From: Thereva unica
Lineage: Eukaryota; Arthropoda; Insecta; Diptera; Therevidae
Length of the DNA stretch: 64,000 nt
Reading direction: 5' to 3'
Assembly (NCBI GenBank): GCA_949987705.1
Contig: OX465286.1
Span: 22,147,676-22,211,675, forward strand
This document shows, in pieces, positions 54,480-64,000 of this stretch. Below the pieces are notes generated by a model. It had not been told where the DNA came from. It did not search any database and saw only the letters and a program-made list of their open reading frames with translations. Position 1 is the first letter of the stretch. Every line of letters begins with the position of its first letter. The translations under genes and the position numbers were made by a program.

Positions 54480-56592
54480 GTGATTATAGGGATGCACTGT
54501 CAAAATTTCAGCCCTTCAGCTTCAGAGGTTTGGGTTAACCCCATTTCATCCCCTTTGGGGGTGCATTTCGAGTAATCGCCTCTTAGTGGATGTCCACGTC
54601 ATTGTAGGGATGCACTGTCCAAATTTCAACCCTGTAGCTCCAGTAGTTTGGTAACCCCATTTCACCCCTTTAGGGGATAAATTTCGAAAAATCGCTTCTT
54701 AGTAAATGTATACTTCATTATAAATATGCACTGTCAAAATTTCAGCCGTTTAGCTCCAGCGGTTTGGCTTAACCCCATTTAACCCCCTCAGGGGATGAAT
54801 TTCGAAAAATCGTTTCTTAATGGATGTCCACGTCATTAAGGGGATGCACTGTTCAAAATTTCAGCCCTATAGCTCCAGCGGTTTGGGTAAACCCCTTTTC
54901 ACCCTCTTAGGGGATAAATTTCGAAAAATTGCCTTATAGTGGATGTCCACTCCATTATAGGGATGCACTGTTAAAATTCCAGCCCTATAACTTTAGCGGT
55001 TTGGATAAACCCCATTTCACCCCCTTAGGGGATGCATTTTGAAAAATCGCTTCTTAGTGGATGTTCACGCCATTATAGGGATGCACTGTCAAAATTTCAG
55101 CCCTATAGCTCCAGCGGTGTGGGTAAACCCCATTTCAACCCCTTAGGGGATGAATTTCGAAAAATCGCTTCTTAGTGGATGTCCACGCCATTATAGGGAT
55201 GCACTGTCAAAATTTCAGCCCTATAGCTTTAGCGGTTTGTAAAAACCCTATCTCACACCCTTAGGGGATGAATTTCGAAAAATCGCTCTTTAGTGGATGT
55301 CCACGTCATTATAGGGATGCACTGTTAAAATTTCAACCCCAGCTCCAGCGGTTTGGATAAACCCTATTTCACCCGCTTAAGGGATGAATTTCGAAAAATC
55401 GCTTTATAGTGGATGTCCACTCCATTATAGGGATGCACTGTCCAAACTTCAGCCCTATAGCTCCAGCGGTGTGGGTAAACCCCATTTCACCCCCTTAGGG
55501 GATGAATTTCGAAAAATCGCTTCTTAGTGGATGTCCACGCCGTTATAGGGATGCACTGTCAAAATTTCAGCCCTATAGCTTTAGCGGTTTGTAAAAACCC
55601 CATTTCACACCCTTAGGGGATGAATTTCGAAAAACGTCATTATAGGGATCCACTGTTAAAATTTCAACCCTATAGCTCCAGCGGTTTGGATAAACCCCAT
55701 TTCACCCCCTTAAAGGATGAATTTCGAAAAATCGCTTTATAGTGGATGTCCACGCCATTATAGGGATGCACTGTCAAAATTTCAGCCCTATAGCTTTAGC
55801 GGTTTGTAAAAACCCCATTTCACACCCTTAGGGGATGAATTTCGAAAAACGTCATTATAGGGATCCACTGTTAAAATTTCAACCCTATAGCTCCAGCGGT
55901 TTGGATAAACCCCATTTCACCCCCTTAAAGGATGAATTTCGAAAAATCGCTTTATAGTGGATGTCCACGCCATTATAGGGATGCACTGTCAAAATTTCAG
56001 CCCTATAGCTTTAGCGGTTTGTAAAAACCCCATTTCACACCCTTAGGGGATGAATTTCGAAAAACGTCATTATAGGGATCCACTGTTAAAATTTCAACCC
56101 TATAGCTCCAGCGGTTTGGGTAAACCCCATTTCACCCCCTTAGGGGATGAATTTCGAAAAACCGCTTCTTAGGGGATGTCCACGTCATTATAGGGATCCA
56201 CTGTTAAAATTTCAACCCTATAGCTCCAACGGTTTGGATAAACCCCATTTCACCCCCTTAGGGGATGAATTTCGAAAAATCGCTCGTTAGCGGATGTCCA
56301 CGCCATTATAGGGATGCACTGCCAAAATTTCAGCCCTATAGCTCCAACGGTTTGGATAAACCCCATTTCACCCCCTTAGGGGATGAATTTCGAAAAATCG
56401 CTTTATAGTGGATGTCCACTCCATTATAGGGATGCACTGTCCAAATTTCAGCCCTATAGCTCCAGCGGTTTGGATAAACCCCATTTCACCCCCTTAGGGG
56501 ATGAATTTCGAAAAATCGCTTTTTAGTGGATGTCCACGCCATTATAGGGATGCACTGTCAAAATTTCAGCCCTTTAGCTCCAGCGGTTTAGG
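54480..56592 (+). repeat. Minisatellite, 19 units of about 118 bp, with a 215-bp higher-order repeat
   Basis: ATAGGGATGCACTGT or its variants start units at about 54486, 54607, 54720, 54838, 54957 and so on to 56544. Each unit holds AAATTTCAGCCCTATAGCT, a CGGTTTGG, CCCCATTTCACCCCCTTAG, GGGATGAATTTCGAAAAATCG and TAGTGGATGTCCACG. Units at about 55643, 55858 and 56073 are about 22 bp shorter and alternate with full ones, giving a near-identical 215-bp dimer repeated three times (anchors 55576, 55791, 56006). Confidence 0.95.
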
Positions 56593-56802
56593 TTGTGCGT
56601 TGTCTGTCAGTCAGTTACTTTTTATACAATAGAAAAAAAAAGTAAAGATAAAAAATCCCCTTACAACTTATTGAACCCCATTTCACCCCCTTAAACCCTT
56701 TTTTTCTCCATAAAAAGTAGCCTATGTCCGTCTCCAAGGTCTAAACTATGTCTGTAGCAAATTTCATCAAAATCGGTTTAGTGGTTTAGGCGTGAAAGCG
56801 TA

Positions 56803-56805
<3 letters not shown>

Positions 56806-56867
<62 letters not shown>

Positions 56868-56868
56868 G
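56806..56868 (+). repeat. (GACA)n microsatellite
   Basis: About 15 uninterrupted units of ACAG. Confidence 0.98.
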
Positions 56869-57016
56869 TTACTTTCGCATTTATAATATTAAAGGATTAC
56901 TAAATCTTCCGAGAAGGGCCCGTCGCTATACGATTGGCCATTTTCAAGATTAGCCCGAACAAATAGACAGACAAAAATTTAAAAAATGACAATTATTTTG
57001 AAATCACAGATTTCTT

Positions 57017-57290
57017 ATTCTACATATCGCAAACTTAGAATGAAAGTGACCTAACTCAAAATTCCTTTAACTTCATTTGATATAAACTAACCCTTAAAAA
57101 GCCCTCTAACTCTAAAACTCTAGGGTGAGAAATAGCCCGAATTATGTGTAAAAAAGGGGACCACGTATATATAGGTCACTTTTGTTGATCGCACTAATGC
57201 ATGAACACTGTACTTTCTTGTTCATTTCTCTCAAATTATAATTTTTGAGTTAGGTCAGTTTCATTCTAAGAGTGCGATACAGAAAATAAA
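57017..57290. mobile_element. MITE-like inverted repeat
   Basis: CATATCGCAAACTTAGAATG (57022) pairs with the complement of 57262-57285; AAAGTGACCTAACTCAAAA (57042) pairs with TTTTTGAGTTAGGTCAGTTT (57241). Arms of about 45 bp. Duplication unclear. Confidence 0.6.
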
Positions 57291-57299
57291 CTGAGGTCC

Positions 57300-57386
57300 A
57301 ATTTATGTGATGTTGTGAAAGCGTTGCCCAAAGGACACCGAGAGGCAATCTCGCTCTACCTTGTTCAAGGGCTAGGGCCGGCACTG
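57300..57386. mobile_element. hAT-type right end
   Basis: CAAGGGCTAGGGCCGGCACTG ends at 57386 and is the complement, with one mismatch, of the end at 16518. It directly abuts the copia frame, so a hAT element truncated or interrupted that gene. Confidence 0.5.
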
Positions 57387-57387
57387 C

Positions 57388-57870
57388 TGCCAGAAGTTTA
57401 TAACCCAATGATAATGGCGTTGGAAATTTCTGGTGTGCCAATTACTGCGGATTTAGTAAAGACTAAGATTCTGAAAGATATCAAAAGCTCCGAGTCAACG
57501 GCCCTGTATGTGAATAGAAGTTTTGGCAACAAAGGTAAACAAGTTAGTGCAAAATCGAATAAAAGTAACAAAGGACTAAGATGCTTTAATTGCAATCGAC
57601 GCAAGCAATGTAGAATAAAGAAAAGGGATCAAAATGTGAAAGGTTCTGGCTATGCGGCTGTGTTCTCCGCCATAATGAAAAATGATAATGGATGGTACGT
57701 AGACTAGGGTGCTTCAATGTACATGACGATGAAACAAGATTGTCTGTTTGATGAAGTCGGTTACAAGCAATAAAATAGCAAATGACAAAATGCTACTGAT
57801 TAAAAGTTGCGGTAATATGAATTTAAATGTCATTGGAAAAATGGTCAAGTCCACACTATTCGAGTAATGT
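57388..57870 (+). pseudogene. Ty1/copia polyprotein fragment (end of Gag, start of protease)
   Basis: Translation gives VYNPMIMALEISG and LVKTKILKDI (typical copia Gag), then a damaged zinc knuckle CFNCNRRKQC in which the G-H-x4-C part is lost. NGWYVD-stop-GASMYMTM follows, the copia protease site WYVDSGAS with its Ser codon changed to a stop (57705-57707). About 30 further codons of weaker similarity run to about 57870 in changed frames. The reading frame before 57388 is hAT sequence. Reverse transcriptase and integrase are absent. Confidence 0.8.
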
Positions 57871-58733
57871 TGTAGATCAAGGGTGTCAAACTCAAAAGCT
57901 AACTTGGGCCATATAAATAAGGTTTAACTTTAGGTGGGCCACAAAAAAATCGATAATGACCCGAGTAAAAATAAAAAAACGGGCTTATAGCGGTCGAACA
58001 GCGGCCGCTTGGATTTTTAACGGGGATATGACGGCCGTAGAATTTTTAACCATTTTTATGGAGGCACATATGGGCTTTCGACGGTCAAACTTGATCAAAA
58101 GAACCAAGCTGTACACGCGGGCGTTCCACGGGCAAATTTGGGCCAAAAAAGAATCTGCCCCAAATTTTTTGTTGAATTTGTTTTATGGGAACTTGAACAT
58201 TTTCGTTATATACCTACAATGAATGGTCCTTTCGATTTATCCTACAAGCTTATAGATGCACAAGACGAAACTCAACAGCTCGCCAGTAGTCGGTTTGTTG
58301 TACGTTAAGTATGTGGTGTGCGTTGATTCATATTTTAGTAATCGCTCGAAAAAAATTAAACATTTATTTGAAGTGTGATGATAAAAATTTTGTAATGTTC
58401 GAGTTCGAAACCGGTACCGGATATCATGGTGTTATTCTCAGTAAATACGCAGTGAGTTTTGAGTTTTGTTGGGGAGCGAAAGTCACACTTTCCCCAAAAT
58501 GAGTTTGTATATTAAAAATAATTTTTTTAACCGCATTATGTACAAACCTATAGCCTTCGGGGGGTGCGTGTTTGTGGTGTACGGCCGAACTGTCCTGCCG
58601 CGAGCCTTCTGATGCCCTTCAAATGGCCGAGGACCATGTTACAATCACTTTTGGTATTCGCCCGTTGAAAGGCCTAATTTTATTTTTATCCGGGGAGTAA
58701 ACAATGAAACTTAGGATTATTTCGAATAATACA
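57871..58733. other. hAT/Charlie-like left end at 57878; otherwise no gene recognised
   Basis: CAAGGGTGTCAAACTCAAA (57878) resembles the CAGGGGTGTCAAACTC ends of Charlie-type hAT elements. No right end was found. An 88-codon frame (57956-58222) has no recognisable domain. Confidence 0.4.
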
Positions 58734-59246
58734 TTATAGTTCTAATAGTTCTAATCTTGGTAGAGTGATGGATTTAAGAGGGGCAGCCTTGCTCTTAGCA
58801 CAAATCAGTTGATTGCTTATGTGATTATTGGTCTCTGAACAAAGATATAAAACGGCACCATAGGCTCTTTGTGAAGCTACGGAAAACCCATGAATATGTA
58901 CTGTGCTGTGGGGCTCGGTATTAAGGAAACGCGGGATGGAGTTATTTTTGATATTGTCTAGTAATTTTACGAATCCCAACCACTGGGTGGAAATCTCATC
59001 CGGAACGGGGTCATCCCAATCCAGTCCTGCATGCCATAAAGTTTGCAGTAATATCTTTGAGAACACAATCACAAAAGATAAGAGTCCTAGTGGGTCATAT
59101 ATTCTTAAGATCGTGGAATGAATTTTTCGTTTGGTGAATGGTGTTTGAGTGAAAATTGAAACACGTACGAAAGGTTTTAACGACATTTTCTTTATTGAGA
59201 AAGATTGAGGAGGATGTGTTTCTCTGAATTTCTACGATATTCCTAA

Positions 59247-59690
59247 TGGGGCCCATCCACAAGCCAACTAGTTGCCCAAACTGAGTTGTGTCAAGAGTTG
59301 GTGTTTTGCCACAAATGCTTCAACTGAGTTGGTACTTCAACTGTCAATTCGATATTTTATAGGCAATTTGAAAGTTAAATGAAATTGTAGAAAACTCGCT
59401 ATTAAGTTTTATAATAATAAAAAATGAATAACGATGAAAATATAAACTTGCAAAAAAAATATGTTCTTCGAATTCAGGCTTAATTCATTCAGTAGTTTGC
59501 CAAACTGCAACACACACAGCGCGACTAGTTGCCCAAACTCTAGGCCCGCCCCCATAAAATTAAAAGATTTTGATTTAGCCCAACTGTAACCCCGACTGTC
59601 AAATCAGTTTGCCAACTGCCCCATACACGCTGCGATTCAGTGCCAACACAACTCAGTTTGGGCAACTAGTTGGCCCGTGGATGGGCCCCA
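59247..59690. mobile_element. PIF/Harbinger-type MITE (TAA duplication) inside BEL
   Basis: TGGGGCCCATCCAC (59247) is mirrored to 59690; the arms continue for about 46 bp with CAACTAGTTGCCCAAACTGAG. TAA flanks both ends (59244-59246, 59691-59693). 444 bp, no coding. Confidence 0.92.
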
Positions 59691-59754
59691 TAAGTATTTC
59701 GATGTTGTTTGAAGCCCATTTTCTTAATTCGAATTTCCCGCGATTTAACAAGGA

Positions 59755-59862
59755 GTACTAAGCTTACTGCTAGACATTGCACCATGACGTGACAAATGAC
59801 ATGACGGACTAGTAGTACAAAGGGTGACTCCTGAGCTTAGCACTGCCACATAAAAAAAAAGT
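59755..59862 (+). mobile_element. 3' end of the 29345-30990 LINE family, very short insertion
   Basis: CTTACTGCTAGACATTGCACC through GACGGACTAGTAGTACAAAGG to an A tail (59853-59862). This matches the 3' tags at 8850-8945 and (inverted) 29345-29440. It is only about 100 bp, the shortest copy here, and interrupts BEL. Confidence 0.85.
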
Positions 59863-59946
59863 CGATTTGAGTTCGAGCTTCAATTGCTTCCGCTAGGGTA
59901 CTCCTTCCAGAGAAAAGGTCGTCTACATAAAAGTCTTCTTTCTAAA

Positions 59947-60223
59947 AGTGGATTAGTTTAAATTCACTAATTTTTAGTCATTTTGCACTCAATTCAAAAT
60001 GTGCCATGTGTGCAACTAAGAATTAGTGAATATTTGAATTAGTTAAATATAATAACCTATAAATATTGTCATTGAAAAATAACATTTTTGAATATAGCAT
60101 TACCTTAATTTATTGAAAAAAAGTTATTTACATATTCCATAAATGGTAAATAATAAATGTTGAAATAATCATACTTAATGGAAGAAAGAACCCTTTATTT
60201 CCATAAAATATAATCCACAGTTG
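59947..60223. mobile_element. AT-rich MITE-like insertion in BEL RT
   Basis: GTGGATTA at 59948 and TAATCCAC at 60208 lie at opposite ends of an AT-rich block that separates the BEL motifs GATV and DFYVDD, which are normally about 20 residues apart. An inner inverted repeat (AATTCACTAATTTTTA, 59962, with 60018-60035) supports foldback structure. Confidence 0.6.
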
Positions 60224-62150
60224 CCCCCTGAGGAAAACCATGACCTTCATCCTGTGCCAGATGATGAAGACAGCGTATTGCCAAGAAGGGCGCGCTAGAA
60301 ACTCCAAAGGTGACGGTCAATAAGTGATATTCTTCTAGAGGGTGGCTTGGGTGACGACGCCAGAGAATTCTTTGGTAGTTGCTATGGGAGTAATCAACGA
60401 ACATCCTCGCAATATCAGCGGTGAATACAATTTTTTTTGTCTCCACTCAAGTATTAGAAGAGCGATGTCGCGTTGTAGACGGTCATTCCAGGAATGTCCG
60501 TTTGACAATTTGGAACTCGCGTCAAACACCACTCATGTTTTAGTCGTTAGGCTATCCAATGTTTGAACCGCGTGGTGAGGGAGATAGAATATGTTATCCA
60601 CCGGACTACCGGGTTCTTTTCCATATGGTCTTCTTCTAAATATTCTTCGAGGCATTTCTGATAATCCTTACATAATTGAGGACACCTGCTCAGGCGATTT
60701 TCTTACGGAGATACTTGTTAATGAACTCAAAATTATGGCCTTTATTTGCAGGTTTCGTTCGCTGTTAGTGTGGGGCTAAGTTCTAAAAGTCGTTATGGAC
60801 TGGGATGTAGCGGTGAAAATATTTTCCAAGTCGCAATAACACGACAAAGGTCTAAGAGGGTTTTAAATTCAGCCTTTGAACCACTCTACTGGTTGTAAAG
60901 GTCACTTCTGAACCGGGATCAACGACAGCACGTAATGTGTGGGGTTCCCGTTGCTGGAAAATGCTTTTATCAGGACAGTGGCTAATAATACCTTTGGATT
61001 TTCACAAGAACAATAAGAGCTTACTTGAGAGGTTAATGGAGCATCAGAGACGGCTTGTGCAGAATTTCTGGAAGGCCTTGGATTTGCTTTGTCATTCCTT
61101 GGAGTGTCGTGATCGAGCTTACGAGACGTGTGGAGAAGTGAATGGTGCCTGTTATTACATTCTCTACAAACCGCAGTGCTAATACAATTATTTGTAGTGT
61201 GACTTTGAACCAAGCATTTTCGACATATTTGTTTGGATGAAACAAATCCGATTCTTTCTTCAACGGTCATTTTTTCCAAATTTGAAACATTTTCTTAGTG
61301 CATGGTTGCTCCCCTTACACAAGGGACAGGTAAAGTGAACAGTATGAAATGGAAAGGGTTTTAAACTTGGGACCTTGGATGAAGATTTTGATTCCATTCG
61401 TGGAGGCTTGGGGGGTGGAATGGCCTCAAGGATTCGAAGCCTAGATTCTAGAAAGTCTTGCAGCTCAGAAGTTTCCGGAACCGAAGTTGATGCTCCTTGA
61501 TCTTGCTCCCATAATTGTCGAGTTTCACGTTCTAGCATCAGATAATTAACGATAGGATCCCAGTTGTCCGTATTCACCTTCAACAATTTAAGAGTCGTGA
61601 CACATTCCTTTATGCGATCAAGTAAGTTCCTAATGGCGTGAGGATTCTCCGATTGAATATGGGGTTGTGAAAGGAGCGTCTTTAAGGTATTGTGATAGCG
61701 GATGTTCAATAGACCCCATGCAATCTGATAGTTACCAGAACTGATATTCAGATGTCGAACAAGTTTCTCAGCTTCGCCTGTCAATTACGTTTTAAGGTAA
61801 TGCATCCTTTGTACGGGGGATACATGAGAATTTGAATGGATCAGCGAGATGAACATATCTCTAAAAGGAAGCCATGAACAAAAGTCACCCGAAAACGTTG
61901 GGATGGTTATTTTAGGGAGCTGCATTTGGGGTTGTGGAGATTTATTGTCTGTCATTTGCCGACGAGACGAGGTAGAGAGAACTAATTCTGCTAGGGAATT
62001 GTTGAGTGTTCCCTTGCAATCAAAAAATAATTCGAGAAAAATATGGTTCACTTCTGTGGACGCATTTAACCTAATATACAGGTCGTTGTTGTGGAAACTG
62101 TCACTCAATGCATCCAGTGCTTGGAGCCTACTGTAAAGTATAGGTTCTTA

Positions 62151-62760
62151 TAGACTTTATTCTTTTGTTTCAAATTTGTTTATTTGCAGAAAAGTCCGCA
62201 AGTTTTTCTTCTTTCTAAGAGTTCTTCCGCGCAGGCAGAGTGAACTCAGGAAAGGTTTTTTAAATAGAATTTAATAGCTTTAGATTTGAGATTTGACTGA
62301 GTCTTTATTTTTGCGTTTCCGATATTTATACAAGTTCTTAATCTAAATTTTACATTCTAGGCATACATCGTCCAATGGCTAGGGATCTTGCCCCTCCAAA
62401 AACCTCAAAACCAAAATTCTGCTGAATTCTCAAAATTTCCAAATATGTACACATAACAAAATTTATTTACTAATTTGTACATATTATGTATTATTGGGGC
62501 ACCGAGACATTTCCTACGTCAAAGGGTTCATGTTACGGGTCAGTCGAACGTACTTGAATTTTTGTTTTTCTTTTTCTTTTCCGCGCGCTATGAACTTGAA
62601 AACTTATTTTCTTATTTTCGCGCGCAACCATGAACTTGAAAGCATTTCACACGTCCGGCGGCGTCAGATTGCAATACTTTGCTGTACATCTGTTGACGCT
62701 GAGTATACGACGGTTAATTAATGTTTTTTTGAGAATGAGGTTTTTGTTAGGGTATCTAAT
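62151..62760 (-). repeat. Probable 3' LTR of the second gypsy element
   Basis: Downstream of the integrase stop on minus there is a purine tract TTTTGGAGGGGCAAG (about 62385-62400), then a TATAAATA box (about 62322-62330), an AATAAAG (about 62300) and an ACTCAGTC initiator-like word. These are LTR-like signals in the right order. The sequence abuts the BEL start near 62150. With only one LTR in view, its borders are uncertain. Confidence 0.45.
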
Positions 62761-62842
62761 ATCTAATTGAATTCTTAATTCTAACTATTTTGTTTTTATA
62801 TGTAATTTTGATATATTTAGTTAACTAATTTTACATTTTAAT

Positions 62843-63619
62843 TTATTTACTTAAAACCTTGTTAGTTCTATCTTTTTTAATTCTATTATTATGTACTTCC
62901 TTTATTACATTATCTATCATTATCTTAGAGTTAACATTATTTGTATCTATGACTCTATATGGTCCATTATACGGTGCTTTGTGCTTCTTTTGATTACCTA
63001 CACGTAACCAGACCCAGTCCCCTGGTGAGACGTGTAGTGGGTTTGCTTTTTCATCCCATTTCTCTTTGCGTTTTTCTTTTGCACAATTTAACAGTGTTTG
63101 CGCCGTTTTGTGCGCTTGGTTCAGGCGCCACTTTAACTCCTTATTGTAATCTTCAATGTTGTACAGCGTCTGCGGTTCTTGATTTGTTATTGTTAAAGGT
63201 AGACTTGCTATTTTCCCATAGACCAATTCATGCGGTGAGATGCCTGTGTCATTGTGTGGTGTTATATTATAACAGAAAACAAAATAAGGTAACCACTCGT
63301 CCCAGTCATGTCCTTGGCTGAATGACAGTAGGTACTCGTTTAGAGTTCTATGGTTTCGCTCTATTGCACCTAGTGTTTCATGGTGGTATGGTGTTGATGT
63401 TACATGCTGAATGTTTAGTGTTTGGCAAATGTTCTCAAAAGTTTGATTCAAGAATTCTGTACCCATATCAGTCCGGATGGTTTCAAATGTTCCAAACCTT
63501 AAGATGATATGTTCAACGAGTGTGCGTGCAATAGTTTTTGCATCTTTTGTTTCAATTGGTATTGCCTGTACGTATTTCGTGAGATCACATTGTAACGTTA
63601 GTATATGGGTGATTGTCAT
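62843..63619 (-). CDS. pol: Gypsy integrase, catalytic core and C-terminus (5'-truncated Pol)
   Basis: 258 open codons. The core shows the DDE triad: Asp in LTLQCDLTKY (about residue 12), Asp in IRTDMGTEF (about 56), Glu in ETLGAIERNH (about 92). HELVYG and a C-terminal GDWVWLRVGNQKKHKAPYNGPYRVI (about 200-225) match integrases of the insect gypsy/17.6 group. The zinc-binding N-terminus and everything upstream are missing: at 63620 the sequence turns into something unrelated, so the ATG at 63619 is internal. The frame is undamaged, which suggests a truncated but not very old copy. Confidence 0.92.
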   Translation of the reverse strand: MTITHILTLQCDLTKYVQAIPIETKDAKTIARTLVEHIILRFGTFETIRTDMGTEFLNQTFENICQTLNIQHVTSTPYHHETLGAIERNHRTLNEYLLSFSQGHDWDEWLPYFVFCYNITPHNDTGISPHELVYGKIASLPLTITNQEPQTLYNIEDYNKELKWRLNQAHKTAQTLLNCAKEKRKEKWDEKANPLHVSPGDWVWLRVGNQKKHKAPYNGPYRVIDTNNVNSKIMIDNVIKEVHNNRIKKDRTNKVLSK

Positions 63620-64000
63620 GAAATGGGGGTAGTGGCTGGCTGGCCGTTGTTCTCTAGCTACAACGCCTCAAACAAATTTTTTCTGGGGTGAAAATCTCCA
63701 TCCAGTAATAAAACATTCTCTCCTTCATCGCCTCCCGCGGCAAGCACTCTTGAACAAAATGGCGGCCCTTCGACCACCGAAAATGTCGCCTCCGTAACCT
63801 GTCCATTTTCCGCTTTTACGTCACGGCACTACGTTTACGGAAAAACAGTGCATTATTGCCGCGCGCCTAGGGTCTCAAACGATAGCAGCAGTGTTCCGAA
63901 ACTGATCACCGGTATGTATTACGCGGGCGGATACCTGCTTAGTTAGATGTCAGTGTTTACATTCTGACTGTTGTTTGTTGCAAATTTCAATAAAAACTAT
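63620..64000. other. No gene recognised; fewer A/T than neighbours
   Basis: CGCC/GGCGG-rich stretch (63730-63860) ending TTTCAATAAAAAC (63987-63999), a possible poly(A) signal on plus. It could be the end of an element or a transcript continuing from upstream; nothing decides. Confidence 0.3.

Larger units (their letters stand above)
54111..56900 (+). mobile_element. Composite dispersed element carrying a minisatellite and (GACA)n
   Basis: From about 54120 (CATAAAACCCGCGTGCC) to about 56895 (TTTCGCATTTATAATATTAA). The 3' part, CATCAAAATCGGTTTAGTGG (56768) followed by GTGAAAGCGTAACAGACAGAC and CGCATTTATAATATTA, is a signature I recognise from microsatellite-associated dispersed repeats of insects (often Helitron-like). 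Borders are approximate. No protein is encoded. Confidence 0.55.
58734..62150 (-). pseudogene. BEL/Pao retrotransposon remnant (Gag, protease, RT, start of RNase H)
   Basis: Read down the minus strand. The first Gag frame (62108-61785) has LPKITIPTFSGDFCSWLPFRD. After one in-frame TAA (61783-61785) it continues LTGEAEKLVRHL (61784-61260), the DUF1759-type Gag. Cysteine/histidine knuckles follow (CPLCKGSNHALRKC; CRKCLVQSHTTNNC, 61300-61170), then the protease region (VLLATVLI, about 61000). RT follows with FDASSKLSNGHS (about 60530), FTADIARMF (about 60420), GVSSAPFLAIRCLHHLAQDEG (about 60250-60300) and the active site FYVDDLFSG (about 59920). After two more insertions comes STILRIYDPLGLLS...WHAGLDWDD and SKAAPLKSITLPRLELL (59186-58734). 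The element is cut at both ends and carries stops, frameshifts and three nested insertions, so it is dead. Confidence 0.92.

Noticed and set aside
54480..56592. CRISPR-like array
   Set aside because: Units are contiguous and diverged with no unique spacers, in a eukaryotic repeat context; it is a minisatellite.
57956..58222. 88-codon gene after the copia fragment
   Set aside because: Begins inside a hAT-like end and shows no domain.

Overview
The window looks like repeat-dense, AT-rich arthropod DNA, most probably insect. Evidence: jockey/CR1-like, RTE-like and RNase H-bearing LINE fragments, a Ty3/gypsy element, BEL/Pao and copia remnants, Tc1, pogo and hAT DNA transposons, a tRNA-derived SINE, many terminal-inverted-repeat (TIR) MITEs, and an arthropod-style core promoter (TATA plus TCAGT initiator). 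I found no intact host gene. Almost every recognisable reading frame belongs to a mobile element, and most are broken.

Layout. 0-2.3 kb: two minus-strand LINE pieces. 2.7 kb: broken Tc1 transposase. 4.0-9.1 kb: a MITE-like repeat split into halves that enclose a 2.2-kb motif-dense element (4356-6548), a hAT element with an 8-bp target-site duplication (6684-7439) and a LINE 3' part. 9.3-9.5 kb: an orphan heat-shock-like promoter. 9.8-11.4 kb: a TA-flanked MITE and an element with 8-bp duplications. 11.8-13.9 kb: a LINE reverse transcriptase with a mutated active site, then a SINE. 14-19.6 kb: dispersed repeats, an RNase H-type LINE tail and MITEs. 19.7-26.2 kb: broken copies of two arthropod-wide repeat protein families, riddled with insertions. 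27.4-31 kb: LINE ORF1/endonuclease and a 5'-truncated LINE with a long open reverse transcriptase. 31-34.7 kb: large foldbacks, one splitting a LINE ORF1. 37-39.4 kb: a pogo/Tigger transposase split by a near-perfect 0.95-kb palindrome. 39.4-40.1 kb: a 180-bp tandem repeat. 42.6-43.7 kb: LINE ORF1. 43.97-52.55 kb: a young gypsy element (44334-51215, indistinguishable 325-bp LTRs) inside one copy of a 670-bp element whose second copy lies just downstream. 52.6-53.5 kb: hAT with a nested MITE. 54.5-56.9 kb: a 19-unit minisatellite. 57.4 kb: copia fragment. 58.7-62.1 kb: BEL/Pao with three nested insertions. 62.2-63.6 kb: 3' part of a second gypsy element.

The main story is the order of insertions. 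For several elements a second copy or a conserved protein motif shows the site before insertion, so boundaries and duplications can be read directly: gypsy (TGCTT), a 305-bp MITE (ATT), a 97-bp hairpin (CAGGG), a TA-type foldback, and the pogo-splitting palindrome (TTA).

Best candidates for something undescribed: (1) a family beginning ATCCCA and ending TGGGAT, with arms packed with short palindromic motifs (4356-6548; 43973-51529 minus the gypsy; 51881-52550); (2) very large TA-flanked foldbacks; (3) the two unassigned protein families lying 4-5 kb apart on the same strand; (4) an unidentified 87-codon reading frame that becomes continuous when a 670-bp element is removed. All calls come from reading the sequence; no searches were run.
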